Shown here: positions 35,374 through 43,076 of the stretch, one piece after another
How the letters are laid out: each line of letters starts with the position of its first letter
How positions within the stretch are numbered: position 1 is the first letter of the stretch
NCBI RefSeq assembly: GCF_001435995.1
Contig: NZ_AYYQ01000036.1
Coordinates: forward strand, 80,575 to 144,574
Source of the DNA: Apilactobacillus ozensis DSM 23829 = JCM 17196
GTDB taxonomy: Bacteria; Bacillota; Bacilli; Lactobacillales; Lactobacillaceae
DNA length: 64,000 nt
Direction: 5' to 3'
Position numbers and translations under genes: made by a program
Notes under the pieces: model-generated
What the model was told of the DNA's origin: nothing
Database searches by the model: none
The model's input: the letters and a program-made list of their open reading frames with translations, nothing else

Positions 35374-35694
35374 TTAATGACCACTTGTAACTTTAATTCC
35401 AATAATTCCAACAACTAGCATGACAATAAATACCCAAGTAATTGGTGAAATCTGGTCTTTAAATAAAACAACTCCTACAATGATTGATCCGACTGCGCCA
35501 ATACCAGTCCAAATTGGATATGAAATGCTTAGTGGTAAGTGTTTAATAGCTAAAGCTAAGAATCCAAAACTTAAAACCATGCCAACAACCGTACTAATTG
35601 AAAATACCAAGTTGGTAAATCCATTACTTAATTTCATGGTCGTTGACCAACATACTTCTAATAACCCAGCAATAATTAAATATATCCAAGTCAT
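35374..35694 (-). CDS. SMR exporter of the guanidinium (Gdx/SugE) type
   Basis: 106 residues from the ATG at 35694 (AGGAGG upstream). Four helices; WIYLIIAGLLEVCWSTTMKL (the essential membrane glutamate 13), GFTNL, and LPLSISYPIWTGIGAVGSII, IKV at the end. The pattern WTGIGAVG and the LEV.W...K..GF opening fit the SugE/Gdx subgroup better than EmrE, so guanidinium export in exchange for protons is likely. This single gene would act as a dual-topology homodimer. Its leader carries a riboswitch-like element. Confidence 0.85.
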   Translation of the reverse strand: MTWIYLIIAGLLEVCWSTTMKLSNGFTNLVFSISTVVGMVLSFGFLALAIKHLPLSISYPIWTGIGAVGSIIVGVVLFKDQISPITWVFIVMLVVGIIGIKVTSGH

Positions 35695-35715
35695 AGTAAT
35701 AATTCCTCCTAAAAA

Positions 35716-35784
35716 TAAAAAACTCAAGCAAGCTCTTCTATGACCTAATGAGCTTGTTTGAGTATAAGTTACCCGGTGGCAACT
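35716..35784 (-). promoter_or_regulatory. candidate guanidine riboswitch / attenuator before the SMR gene
   Basis: Reading leftward, a 7-bp hairpin (35767-35784, AGTTGCC...GGGTAACT with ACCG loop) is followed by a 14-position terminator stem (35722-35735 with 35750-35763) and a U-run, then the ribosome site. The loop of the first hairpin (CACC) could pair with GGT in the terminator loop. A ligand-controlled terminator before a guanidinium-type exporter suggests a guanidine riboswitch, but I cannot assign a class with certainty. Confidence 0.5.
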
Positions 35785-35845
35785 GATTTATTACGAGTAT
35801 TATAATAAATTAGCCAACAGTTATCAATATAATTTGATTAGTTTA

Positions 35846-35860
35846 ATGTTTTCGAAACAT
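35846..35860. promoter_or_regulatory. inverted repeat, possible operator
   Basis: ATGTTTTCGAAACAT is a near-perfect palindrome in the promoter region shared by the divergent SMR and PEBP genes. No regulator is assigned. Confidence 0.4.
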
Positions 35861-35912
35861 TTGTCATATTAATAGCTTAGTGCTAATATTTATTTTCAAA
35901 GGAGATAATCAA

Positions 35913-36425
35913 ATGAAAATTAACGTACCATTAATGGACAACGGTTATCTAGATGATAAATATACTAAACATACCACTGCAGAAAATATTGTAAATGGAC
36001 TTCCTGCTGTATCATTTCCTATTGATATTGCGGATGTGTCTAACAATGCTAAAACATTAGCTATTACACTAACTGACTTGGATGCTATTCCGGTCTGTGG
36101 ATTTGAATGGATTCACTGGATTGCAGCTAACGTGCCCGCTGATTGCACTCATGTTCCTGAAAATGCAGGCAAAGAAAATCCATTAGGCTGGAATCGTGGT
36201 TATAATAGTTTGGCTGGTCGTTTATTAGACCGCAAAGATGATCCACTTAGTTTAGGATTTGTTGGCCCTGCACCACCTAGAGATATTCATGATTATACTT
36301 TGACTGTCTATGCACTAGACGAAAAATTACCCCTAGCCGATGGTTTCTGGTACAACGAATTGTTACACACCATCAAGGGCCATGTGCTAGATAAAGCTAC
36401 TTTAGAACTACCAGTTAAATCATAA
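35913..36425 (+). CDS. YbhB/YbcL family PEBP-like protein
   Basis: 170 residues from ATG 35913 with AAAGGAGAT upstream. It shows the phosphatidylethanolamine-binding protein pattern: VSFPIDIADV, LAITLTDLDA, CGFEWIHWIAANVP, NRGYNSLAGRL, GFVGPAPPRDIHDYTLTVYALD. Bacterial members are cytoplasmic or periplasmic proteins of unproved ligand. Monocistronic. Confidence 0.9.
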   Translation: MKINVPLMDNGYLDDKYTKHTTAENIVNGLPAVSFPIDIADVSNNAKTLAITLTDLDAIPVCGFEWIHWIAANVPADCTHVPENAGKENPLGWNRGYNSLAGRLLDRKDDPLSLGFVGPAPPRDIHDYTLTVYALDEKLPLADGFWYNELLHTIKGHVLDKATLELPVKS

Positions 36426-36436
36426 AATTTACGAAA

Positions 36437-36472
36437 TGAACTACTTTCAATTAATTTTGAAAGTAGTTTTTC
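36437..36472 (+). terminator. intrinsic terminator
   Basis: The AACTACTTTCAA / TTGAAAGTAGTT stem followed by TTT ends the PEBP gene. Confidence 0.8.
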
Positions 36473-36479
36473 ATTTTGT

Positions 36480-36510
36480 TTGACTTCGAGTTTACTCGAA
36501 GTATTATTAT
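36480..36510 (+). promoter_or_regulatory. MerR-type promoter with 19-bp spacer
   Basis: TTGACT (36480-36485), 19 bases, TATTAT (36505-36510), with the perfect dyad CTTCGAG-TTTA-CTCGAAG (36484-36501) in the spacer. The overlong spacer with a dyad is the hallmark of MerR-activated promoters, so the MerR gene downstream is probably autoregulated. Confidence 0.85.
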
Positions 36511-36541
36511 CGTAATATCAATTGATAAAGGAAAGATTTTC

Positions 36542-36955
36542 ATGGAAAAATACACAATCGGCGAATTCGCTAAAAAAGTGGGATTAACTACCTACACCCT
36601 GCGTTATTATGAACAGCAACAATTAATCATGCCTAGACGTGATGACCATCAAAGACGTTATTATACCGATGAAGATGTTAAATGGCTGGGCTTTTTAATA
36701 TGCCTAAAAAATACTGGTATGACAATGTCTGAAATTGGTGAATATGTACAGTTACGTAGTCAAGGTGATAAGACGATGGAAGCTCGAAAGAACTTGTTAG
36801 CAGTCGTTAAAAAACGTAGTGATGACCAAATCAAGGACATGCAGGCTAATTTAAAAGTAGTTAAGCATAAGATTGATTGGTACAACGGTAAAATGGACTG
36901 TTCAATTGACCAAGATGAAGATTTTGAGTCCTACTTAGCACGATTTAATAATTAA
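36542..36955 (+). CDS. MerR family transcriptional regulator
   Basis: 137 residues from ATG 36542. The winged HTH (YTIGEFAKKVGLTTYTLRYY, EQQQLIMPRRDDHQRRYYTD) is followed by a dimerisation helix and a C-terminal tail with one cysteine. There is no metal-binding cysteine cluster, so a redox or small-molecule sensor of the AdhR/YhdM sort is more likely than a metal sensor. It heads an operon with a cupin and an AhpD-like protein. Confidence 0.88.
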   Translation: MEKYTIGEFAKKVGLTTYTLRYYEQQQLIMPRRDDHQRRYYTDEDVKWLGFLICLKNTGMTMSEIGEYVQLRSQGDKTMEARKNLLAVVKKRSDDQIKDMQANLKVVKHKIDWYNGKMDCSIDQDEDFESYLARFNN

Positions 36956-36968
36956 GGAGATAATTAAT

Positions 36969-37394
36969 ATGCAAAATGAAAATGAAGTTCACAACACTAC
37001 TTTTCCTATGGGCGATAAAAATACCGCTTATGCTAAATTTTTTACAGGACAAAGCTACCTAAATGGTTTGGTTGCACCCGCTAAAGATGTGAACGTGGGC
37101 GTTGGGAATGTAACTTTTGAACCGGGTTGTCGAAATAATTGGCACATTCACCATGATGGGTACCAAATACTATTGGTAACCGCCGGACAAGGAATTTACC
37201 AAGAATGGAATAAGCCGGCTCGCTTATTGAAGCCTGGTGACGTAGTGGTAACGCATGATGGAGTTAAGCATTGGCATGGGGCAATACAAGATAGTTGGTT
37301 TGCACATGTTGCAATAACTGCTGGTAATCCAGAATGGTTATCCCCTGTTTCAAATGATGAATACGTTAAAGCAAATGCCGAAGTAAAGGAGTGA
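36969..37394 (+). CDS. cupin domain protein
   Basis: 141 residues. The double-stranded beta-helix motifs VTFEPGCRNNWHIHHDGYQI (HxH metal ligands) and LKPGDVVVTHDGVKHWHGA are clear. It is the type found beside carboxymuconolactone-decarboxylase proteins, as here, and is often annotated as a quercetinase-like or carboxymuconolactone-pathway cupin. Enzyme activity is not established. 13 bases after the MerR gene, 5 before the next. Confidence 0.88.
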   Translation: MQNENEVHNTTFPMGDKNTAYAKFFTGQSYLNGLVAPAKDVNVGVGNVTFEPGCRNNWHIHHDGYQILLVTAGQGIYQEWNKPARLLKPGDVVVTHDGVKHWHGAIQDSWFAHVAITAGNPEWLSPVSNDEYVKANAEVKE

Positions 37395-37399
37395 TTAAT

Positions 37400-37714
37400 A
37401 TGAAAAAACAAGATGCCGGTCGTAAAATGTTAGGTGATTTAGCCCCTAAATTTGCTGAATTAAATGATGACGTATTATTTGGCCAAGTCTGGTCACGAAC
37501 GGATAAATTATCAGCACATGATCGTAGTATGATTACAATTTCAGCCTTAATCTCTGGTGGCAATCTAGCCCAGCTACCCGCCCACCTAAAAATTGGTAAA
37601 TCAAATGGCATTACTAAGACTGAAATAGTAGAAATGATTACACATTTATCATTTTACGTGGGTTGGCCTAAAGCATGGTCAGCTTTTGGGATGGTCAAAG
37701 AAATATATGCTTAA
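37400..37714 (+). CDS. carboxymuconolactone decarboxylase (AhpD-like) family protein
   Basis: 104 residues from ATG 37400 (AAAGGAG upstream). Six-helix AhpD-like fold: GRKMLGDLAPKFAELNDDVL, LSAHDRSMITISALI, LPAHLKIGKSNGITKTEIVE, FYVGWPKAWSAF. The CxxC redox pair of true AhpD is absent, so it is the decarboxylase-like or unknown branch. It forms an operon with the cupin and MerR genes. Confidence 0.88.
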   Translation: MKKQDAGRKMLGDLAPKFAELNDDVLFGQVWSRTDKLSAHDRSMITISALISGGNLAQLPAHLKIGKSNGITKTEIVEMITHLSFYVGWPKAWSAFGMVKEIYA

Positions 37715-37793
37715 AACATTGACACTTCACTTGATATTTATAATTTAAGTATTAGAATACAATCAATTATAAGTACGTATGGAGGTTTTTAAT

Positions 37794-37985
37794 ATGTCAG
37801 AAAAAAAGCTAAATATTCTATTCATTATATTCTTATTAGCTAGTCTAGGCTTTGGGGCCCTTTTTAAGTATCAAAATAACAATTTCCTCTTAGCCTTGTC
37901 GGTAGCATTTGCCGTAGCGTCATTTGTTATTTTGGTTATCTGGGTTATTCGTTTAGTTAAACTAATTCTAAAAGCTCATAATTAG
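37794..37985 (+). CDS. small two-helix membrane protein
   Basis: 63 residues from ATG 37794, with GGAGG 8 bases upstream. Two hydrophobic helices (NILFIIFLLASLGFGALF and LLALSVAFAVASFVILVIWV) are joined by a short polar loop. Family unknown. Own promoter likely (gap of 79 bases). Confidence 0.6.
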   Translation: MSEKKLNILFIIFLLASLGFGALFKYQNNNFLLALSVAFAVASFVILVIWVIRLVKLILKAHN

Positions 37986-38085
37986 TTAGCGAGTCACAAA
38001 AATAGTTCAAATTCAATCTTGAATTTGAATCCAGATGTTTGTATATTTTACAGGAACTTAATAATTTAAAGATTGGAGAACTATA

Positions 38086-38406
38086 ATGAAACAATTAAGA
38101 ATATACACTTTAAAAGACCAAGCTGCTGCCCATGAATATCTAGAAAATCATTGGACTAAACACTTAGTTAGTCTACCTAAATTCGGCATTCACGTTGAAA
38201 AAGTGTTTGGTGAAAATAATCCTAGCGGAAATTGTCGAGTATTCGCCCTAGTATCATCTAGTCAAGATAACTTGCATGAGCTCAACGCTAAATATATGCA
38301 AAGTGATGCTTTCAAAGATGATATGCAAGGCTTTGATATGACTAAAATCGTCAGCGTTGAAGATGTTGACTTATTCCCTGGTGAAAATATAAGTAATTTA
38401 TTCTAA
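38086..38406 (+). CDS. NIPSNAP-like alpha/beta-barrel protein
   Basis: 106 residues. The opening QLRIYTLKDQAAAHEYLENH, HWTKHLVSLPKFGIHVEKVF, and the end (SVEDVDLFPGE) have the ferredoxin-like layout of dimeric alpha-beta barrel proteins such as NIPSNAP/ABM. Function unknown; some act as monooxygenases. It converges on the second rep gene with only 10 bases between. Confidence 0.65.
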   Translation: MKQLRIYTLKDQAAAHEYLENHWTKHLVSLPKFGIHVEKVFGENNPSGNCRVFALVSSSQDNLHELNAKYMQSDAFKDDMQGFDMTKIVSVEDVDLFPGENISNLF

Positions 38407-38416
38407 CGTGAGTAGC

Positions 38417-39244
38417 TTAAACGTCAGTAAACATGTCGTTAGGTTTACCGTGACATTGCGTTAAGTATTCATTTGAATTCTCTTCAAAAAATGTGGTCAA
38501 AGCGCGCATGATGTATGCATTTACATTGTGTGCTTTTTTATTAGCATTAATAATAATGGATTTAATCTTGGTAGTTAATTGTTGATTAATGGATGCATTC
38601 ATTTCAAATCGGAGCGCTCCATAGCCATTCTCACACCTTTTAGCCTCTTGATAGACAAAGTTTTTAGCTTTGAAAATGAGTCCAGCATATTCGTATAACT
38701 TCTGTCGACTACCAAATGCATACACTTTTAAAATATTGACTAATTTGGGTGAAAGGCCCCCTTTTTCAATCAGACTATCCCCCAGAACATCTAATTCATC
38801 AGCGGCTTGATATTTTTCAGGCGATGGTTTGGTGTCATCTGTGTCATTTGTAAATTGATTAGTATGATTAAGTTCAGTCTGATTATAATCGCATTTTGAA
38901 CTTTTAGGCTCTTCATGATGGCGTTCGTGCGTTTTAGGTAAAATAAAATGTGGCAAAAAGACACGGTTCGGAGCATTAAATTGTTGTTTCAAAACAATCC
39001 AGCCTAGCTTGACTAAGTGTTTACAAATTCGCGTGATTGTCGACATGCTCAAATTAATACGTTGAGCCATTTCTTCTCTAGTATAAATTACGAAATATCC
39101 ATTATATTTTTTGTCATAAAAATTATTATTTTGAATACTTAAATGCATGCGATCATAAAGATGCGTTAAAATTGACACTTCATTAGGCTTTAAACCGGCT
39201 TCTTCAAAGACGTGGTACTGTTTATAAAATTGTGTATTAGTCAT
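38417..39244 (-). CDS. repA: RepA_N-type replication initiator, copy 2
   Basis: 275 residues. The N-terminal domain (FYKQYHVFEEAGLKPNEVSI, LYDRMHLS, GYFVIYTREEMAQRINLSMS, TITRICKHLVKLGWIVLKQQ) matches the RepA_N winged helix and aligns with copy 1. The C-terminal half is different. Its control region has the same parts in the same order as copy 1: promoter, antisense RNA, attenuator. There is no parAB next to it. It lies about 0.4 kb from the CRISPR arrays. It may be a second replicon's initiator brought in by plasmid fusion or integration. Confidence 0.8.
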   Translation of the reverse strand: MTNTQFYKQYHVFEEAGLKPNEVSILTHLYDRMHLSIQNNNFYDKKYNGYFVIYTREEMAQRINLSMSTITRICKHLVKLGWIVLKQQFNAPNRVFLPHFILPKTHERHHEEPKSSKCDYNQTELNHTNQFTNDTDDTKPSPEKYQAADELDVLGDSLIEKGGLSPKLVNILKVYAFGSRQKLYEYAGLIFKAKNFVYQEAKRCENGYGALRFEMNASINQQLTTKIKSIIINANKKAHNVNAYIMRALTTFFEENSNEYLTQCHGKPNDMFTDV

Positions 39245-39265
39245 ATTTCTATCCCCTATATAGAT

Positions 39266-39299
39266 AGAAAAAGGTGCACAAGAATAGACTTGTACACCT
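39266..39299 (-). terminator. attenuator terminator in the repA copy 2 leader
   Basis: Reading leftward, an 11-bp stem (39272-39282 with 39289-39299, one wobble) is followed by TTTTT about 22 bases before the rep start. It is placed as in copy 1. Confidence 0.75.
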
Positions 39300-39350
39300 T
39301 ATATTATGTAATATATTGAAATAACACCGTAAATGTCATATAATAATCAA

Positions 39351-39465
39351 GCATTAGCAGAATTATCTGTTGTGCATTTAGGGCGTTAAACGGTGAGCAA
39401 GTAGTTCAGGTACTTGTTAGCTGATAGATAATTACTACCAATAATTATTTATCAACGCTCTTTTT
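39351..39465 (+). ncRNA. antisense RNA controlling repA, copy 2
   Basis: Promoter TTGAAA (39316-39321), 17 bases, TATAAT (39339-39344), so the start is near 39351. The RNA ends in AACGCTCTTTTTC at about 39465. It has an outer GCGTT/AACGC stem, the CAAGTA/TACTTG hairpin (as in copy 1) and a longer GATAGATAATTA/TAATTATTTATC hairpin. It lies on the strand opposite to the rep gene, as copy 1 does, and probably provokes termination in the rep leader. Confidence 0.75.
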
Positions 39466-39518
39466 CTATGTGATTTTTTGTTGCGCAAGCAGTGAAATTA
39501 CTTTTTGCGTATATAGAT

Positions 39519-39547
39519 ACTTTATAGAAATAGTTGTTGAATGTCAA
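39519..39547 (-). promoter_or_regulatory. probable repA copy 2 promoter
   Basis: Reading leftward, TTGACA (39542-39547), 17 bases, TAAAGT (39519-39524). It is in the same relative place as the copy 1 rep promoter. Confidence 0.6.
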
Positions 39548-39660
39548 TGTTTTTATGTGATTTATTTTAAATAAAATATTATTGGTAAAATATAAAAATT
39601 CTTATAAAGTAAAATTTGCTGTTTTACGTATATTATAGAAATTGTGATCTAAGATTTTGA

Positions 39661-40816
39661 TGCATTAATACATTTCAAATACATAGATGTTATAATCACA
39701 GCTTTCGGTTTAGTAAACGCCATTGTGTTATTAATACATTACAAATACATAGATGTTATAATTCTATCTTTGTGTTCGCTCATTTTTTATCGTTATTAAT
39801 ACATTACAAATACATAGGTGTTATAATTTTCTCATTACTATCTGCCGGAATGACCGTGTTATTAATACATTACAAATACATAGGTGTTATAATAGCAAAA
39901 CCCAACTGTTGTCTTGTTTCTGCGTTATTAATACATTACAAATACATAGATGTTATAATATTTAAAAATATTGTCTAGCTGCTTATCCGTTATTAATACA
40001 TTACAAATACATAGATGTTATAATATTCGAGTAGAACAACCCATAGTTCGAGTTGTTATTAATACATTACAAATACATAGATGTTATAATCCACTTGATG
40101 TGGTAGTTATAGTGAGTTTTGTTATTAATACATTACAAATACATAGATGTTATAATTTGTTCAGCAAGCTTGATGATGTCCTCGACGTTATTAATACATT
40201 ACAAATACATAGATGTTATAATTTTGCAGTTGTACTTGTGGTAGTGGTTGAGGTTATTAATACATTACAAATACATAGATGTTATAATATACGGACTGGG
40301 CTTAAAGTTTGAATTTTTGTTATTAATACATTACAAATACATAGATGTTATAATATAGCACTGCTTATAGTCATTTTTATAGCAGTTATTAATACATTAC
40401 AAATACATAGATGTTATAATAACGTTATTTTCTGACCAATCAGAACTGTAGTTATTAATACATTACAAATACATAGATGTTATAATTTTGCGATAAAACT
40501 ATCACTAACCCAAGCTGTTATTAATACATTACAAATACATAGATGTTATAATAACTTACAGTATGCCGAGCGTACAGCCGAGGTTATTAATACATTACAA
40601 ATACATAGATGTTATAATTGAGTTTGTAACATGATTATCAACCAGTCAGTTATTAATACATTACAAATACATAGATGTTATAATTGTCGTTTATGTTTAC
40701 GTGTTAAATCTCTGGTTATTAATACATTACAAATACATAGATGTTATAATGCCTAAAAACCACGTTATTGGTATGGTTTCGTTATTAATACATTACAAAT
40801 ACATAGATGTTATAAT
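39661..40816 (+). CRISPR. CRISPR array 1: 18 repeats, 17 spacers
   Basis: 36-base repeat, beginning GTTATTAATACATTAC and ending ACATAGATGTTATAAT, with spacers of 29-30 bases. The first repeat (39661-39696) differs at four positions, all in its 5' half. Repeats 3 and 4 (39792, 39858) carry A27G. The degenerate end is on the left, so new spacers probably enter on the right, beside the leader at 40817. The first 16 bases pair with the tracr anti-repeats downstream, which fixes the crRNA strand as plus. Confidence 0.97.
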
Positions 40817-40931
40817 ACTATCTTTTAAAAATTCTTATGTATCAACGTTTAATTGCTTTAGGATATGAAAATATTTTTATATAGTTGTGTATATTTTGTT
40901 AATTTTGGTTTTCGTGTTTAAAATAAACACA
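40817..40931. promoter_or_regulatory. array-adjacent leader 1 and tracr A promoter
   Basis: An AT-rich segment starting ACTATCTTTTAAAAATTC. It is similar over its length to the segment after array 2 (42753-42867), so it is conserved beyond the repeats. It ends with TTGTTA (40896-40901), 17 bases, TAAAAT (40919-40924), a promoter that would start at the anti-repeat of tracr A. Confidence 0.7.
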
Positions 40932-41025
40932 GTAATGTATTAATAATAAAGAATTATCCATATGATAATTTCTGCAAAGCAACAGCCGCATCCACTGTTT
41001 AAGATAGTGGCGACTGCCTTTCTTA
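40932..41025 (+). ncRNA. tracrRNA-like unit A
   Basis: Anti-repeat GTAATGTATTAATAA (40932-40946), complementary to repeat bases 2-16, with a further G:U pair at base 1. Then a 7-bp hairpin AATTATC/GATAATT (40952-40970) and a second two-part stem (CAGCCG, CCACT / AGTGG, CGACTG; 40983-41016), then CCTTTCTT. Its own promoter lies just upstream. Confidence 0.85.
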
Positions 41026-41057
41026 CATATTGTTTAAGGATTTAGTTTTATCTTTTT

Positions 41058-41206
41058 GTTATTGATACATTTTCATATTTGCATTAACAATTCTTAGTGT
41101 TATAATTTACTTGTAATGTATTAATAATAAAGAATTATCTATGTGATAATTTCTGCAAAGCAACAGCCGCATCCACTGTTTAAGATAGTGGCGACTGCCT
41201 TTCTTA
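41058..41206 (+). ncRNA. tracrRNA-like unit B with upstream repeat-like segment
   Basis: The anti-repeat (41113-41127) and both hairpins are almost identical to unit A. Upstream, GTTATTGATACATT (41058-41071) can pair over 14 positions with this anti-repeat. Between them TTGCAT (41079-41084), 16 bases and TATAAT (41101-41106), with a TGn extended -10, would start a short tracrRNA at 41113. A longer transcript could fold as a single-guide RNA. Confidence 0.75.
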
Positions 41207-41235
41207 CATATTTTAAAATTTAATCTTATCTTTTT

Positions 41236-41357
41236 GTTATTGATACATTTAAGTATTTCATTTGTGTATTAATAATAAAGAATTATTTTAATAATAATTT
41301 CTGTAAAGCAACAGCCGTATCCACTATATAATGATGGCGGCTGTCTTTTTTCTTTTT
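41236..41357 (+). ncRNA. tracrRNA-like unit C, compact single-guide-like form
   Basis: The repeat-like GTTATTGATACAT (41236-41248) is followed after a short loop by the truncated anti-repeat TGTATTAATAA (41265-41275). Then comes hairpin AATTATT/AATAATT (41281-41299, a compensated change relative to unit A) and a perfect CAGCCG/CGGCTG stem (41312-41343) with a T-run. The promoter present in unit B is missing, as if deleted. It may be read through from upstream or be inactive. Confidence 0.65.
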
Positions 41358-41397
41358 GAACTGATTGATTTACATATATAAAACCTTATTGATATGA

Positions 41398-42752
41398 GTT
41401 ATTAATACATTACAAATACATAGGTGTTATAATTAGAGTTGTTTTAGACGTGGAAAGTCCATCGTTATTAATACATTACAAATACATAGATGTTATAATG
41501 ATACTCCTGTTCTAATGTACTTGTTATGTGTTATTAATACATTACAAATACATAGATGTTATAATTAATGATTTGAGAGCTAAACAAGGGCTACCGTTAT
41601 TAATACATTACAAATACATAGATGTTATAATATTGTGGTTAAAATCGCCTGACACCAGTACGTTATTAATACATTACAAATACATAGATGTTATAATTTT
41701 AGAAACGCCAATATGAACGTGCGCACCGTTATTAATACATTACAAATACATAGATGTTATAATTGCTCAAGGGACTACTGAAACGACCACTTTGTTATTA
41801 ATACATTACAAATACATAGATGTTATAATATGGTTTCGATCAAGACGCTTTAAAGCAAGGTTATTAATACATTACAAATACATAGATGTTATAATTTAAA
41901 GTTATTACTATCTCCAGCAGAATTAGTTATTAATACATTACAAATACATAGATGTTATAATTGTAATAGCGTTCAAAAGGTTCTGCTTATCGTTATTAAT
42001 ACATTACAAATACATAGATGTTATAATGGTGGTGTAATTTTATAAGCAATTGAACCGGTTATTAATACATTACAAATACATAGATGTTATAATGGGTTGG
42101 CTTTTGTCGTCAATGCCCAAAGCGTTATTAATACATTACAAATACATAGATGTTATAATTTCAACTTCAATAAAGTATCGGCGAGCTTGGTTATTAATAC
42201 ATTACAAATACATAGATGTTATAATACTAAGCTAGTTGCTGTACTAGGCTGGCTTGTTATTAATACATTACAAATACATAGATGTTATAATATTGGCGGA
42301 ATTATCATGTCTGGCATTGCTGTTATTAATACATTACAAATACATAGATGTTATAATCTTGCCAAACTTTTTTAGTGGTGGACTTATGTTATTAATACAT
42401 TACAAATACATAGATGTTATAATCGACCAGAGTTGAACCATGAGCCACTGCCGGTTATTAATACATTACAAATACATAGATGTTATAATTTCATTTTCAT
42501 TAACCTTTCAATAAGTTCAGTTATTAATACATTACAAATACATAGATGTTATAATCCACTATAATCGTATATATCGACCATAAAGTTATTAATACATTAC
42601 AAATACATAGATGTTATAATCAACGTTTCTATATGCTTTATGTGTAGTTTGTTATTAATACATTACAAATACATAGATGTTATAATTGACAGCCTACGCT
42701 ATGTAGTGATGTATGTGTTATTAATACATTACAAATACATAGATGTTATAAT
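41398..42752 (+). CRISPR. CRISPR array 2: 21 repeats, 20 spacers
   Basis: Same 36-base repeat as array 1, same strand, spacers 30 bases (one of 29). The first repeat (41398-41433) carries the A27G variant also found in repeats 3 and 4 of array 1; the others are invariant. No spacer is shared with array 1 on reading. The array is followed by a leader and a tracr unit, as array 1 is, and then by cas9. Confidence 0.97.
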
Positions 42753-42867
42753 ACTAACTTTTAAAAATACTTATATATCAATGTGTAAGCGTCTTTAAAT
42801 ATAAAAATATTTTTAATATAGTTGCGTATATTGTGTTATTTCATATTTTGTGTTTAAAATAAACACA
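42753..42867. promoter_or_regulatory. array-adjacent leader 2 and tracr D promoter
   Basis: Starts ACTAACTTTTAAAAATAC and stays alignable with leader 1 to the shared end TTTAAAATAAACACA. TTGTGT (42831-42836), 18 bases, TAAAAT (42855-42860) would start tracr D at its anti-repeat. Confidence 0.65.
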
Positions 42868-42993
42868 GTAATGTATTAATAATAAAGAATTATCTTAATG
42901 TTAATTTCTGGAGAGCAACTGCCGAATCTGTTGACACGAATCAATAGCGACAGTCTCTAATTATAAAGATCAGACAAGTTCTGGTCTTTTTTT
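42868..42993 (+). ncRNA. tracrRNA-like unit D with strong terminator
   Basis: The anti-repeat (42868-42882) is identical to unit A. The first hairpin is shorter (42888-42906). The second stem keeps its architecture but differs in sequence (ACTG, TTGA / TCAA, CAGT). It ends in a clear terminator AGATCAGA/TCTGGTCT plus T-run (42966-42993). This is the unit nearest cas9 and the best candidate for the main tracrRNA. Confidence 0.85.
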
Positions 42994-43076
42994 ATTGCAA
43001 TATTAAATAAAAATGCTAGAGTTGAAAGTATTAGCTAATAATTAGTTAATTAATAAATAATTGTGGAGGTTACATA

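Noticed and set aside
41216..41235. A target for the putative unit C guide inside this window
   Set aside because: Matches of up to 11 bases to the T-rich end occur in unrelated genes (near 6460 and 6865), as expected for low-complexity sequence; no convincing target in the cas or array promoters.
39772..42436. Reading frames across the CRISPR arrays with repeated LLIHYKYIDVII or VINTLQIHRCYN peptides
   Set aside because: They are translations of the 36-base repeat; no ribosome sites, and the arrays explain the repetition.
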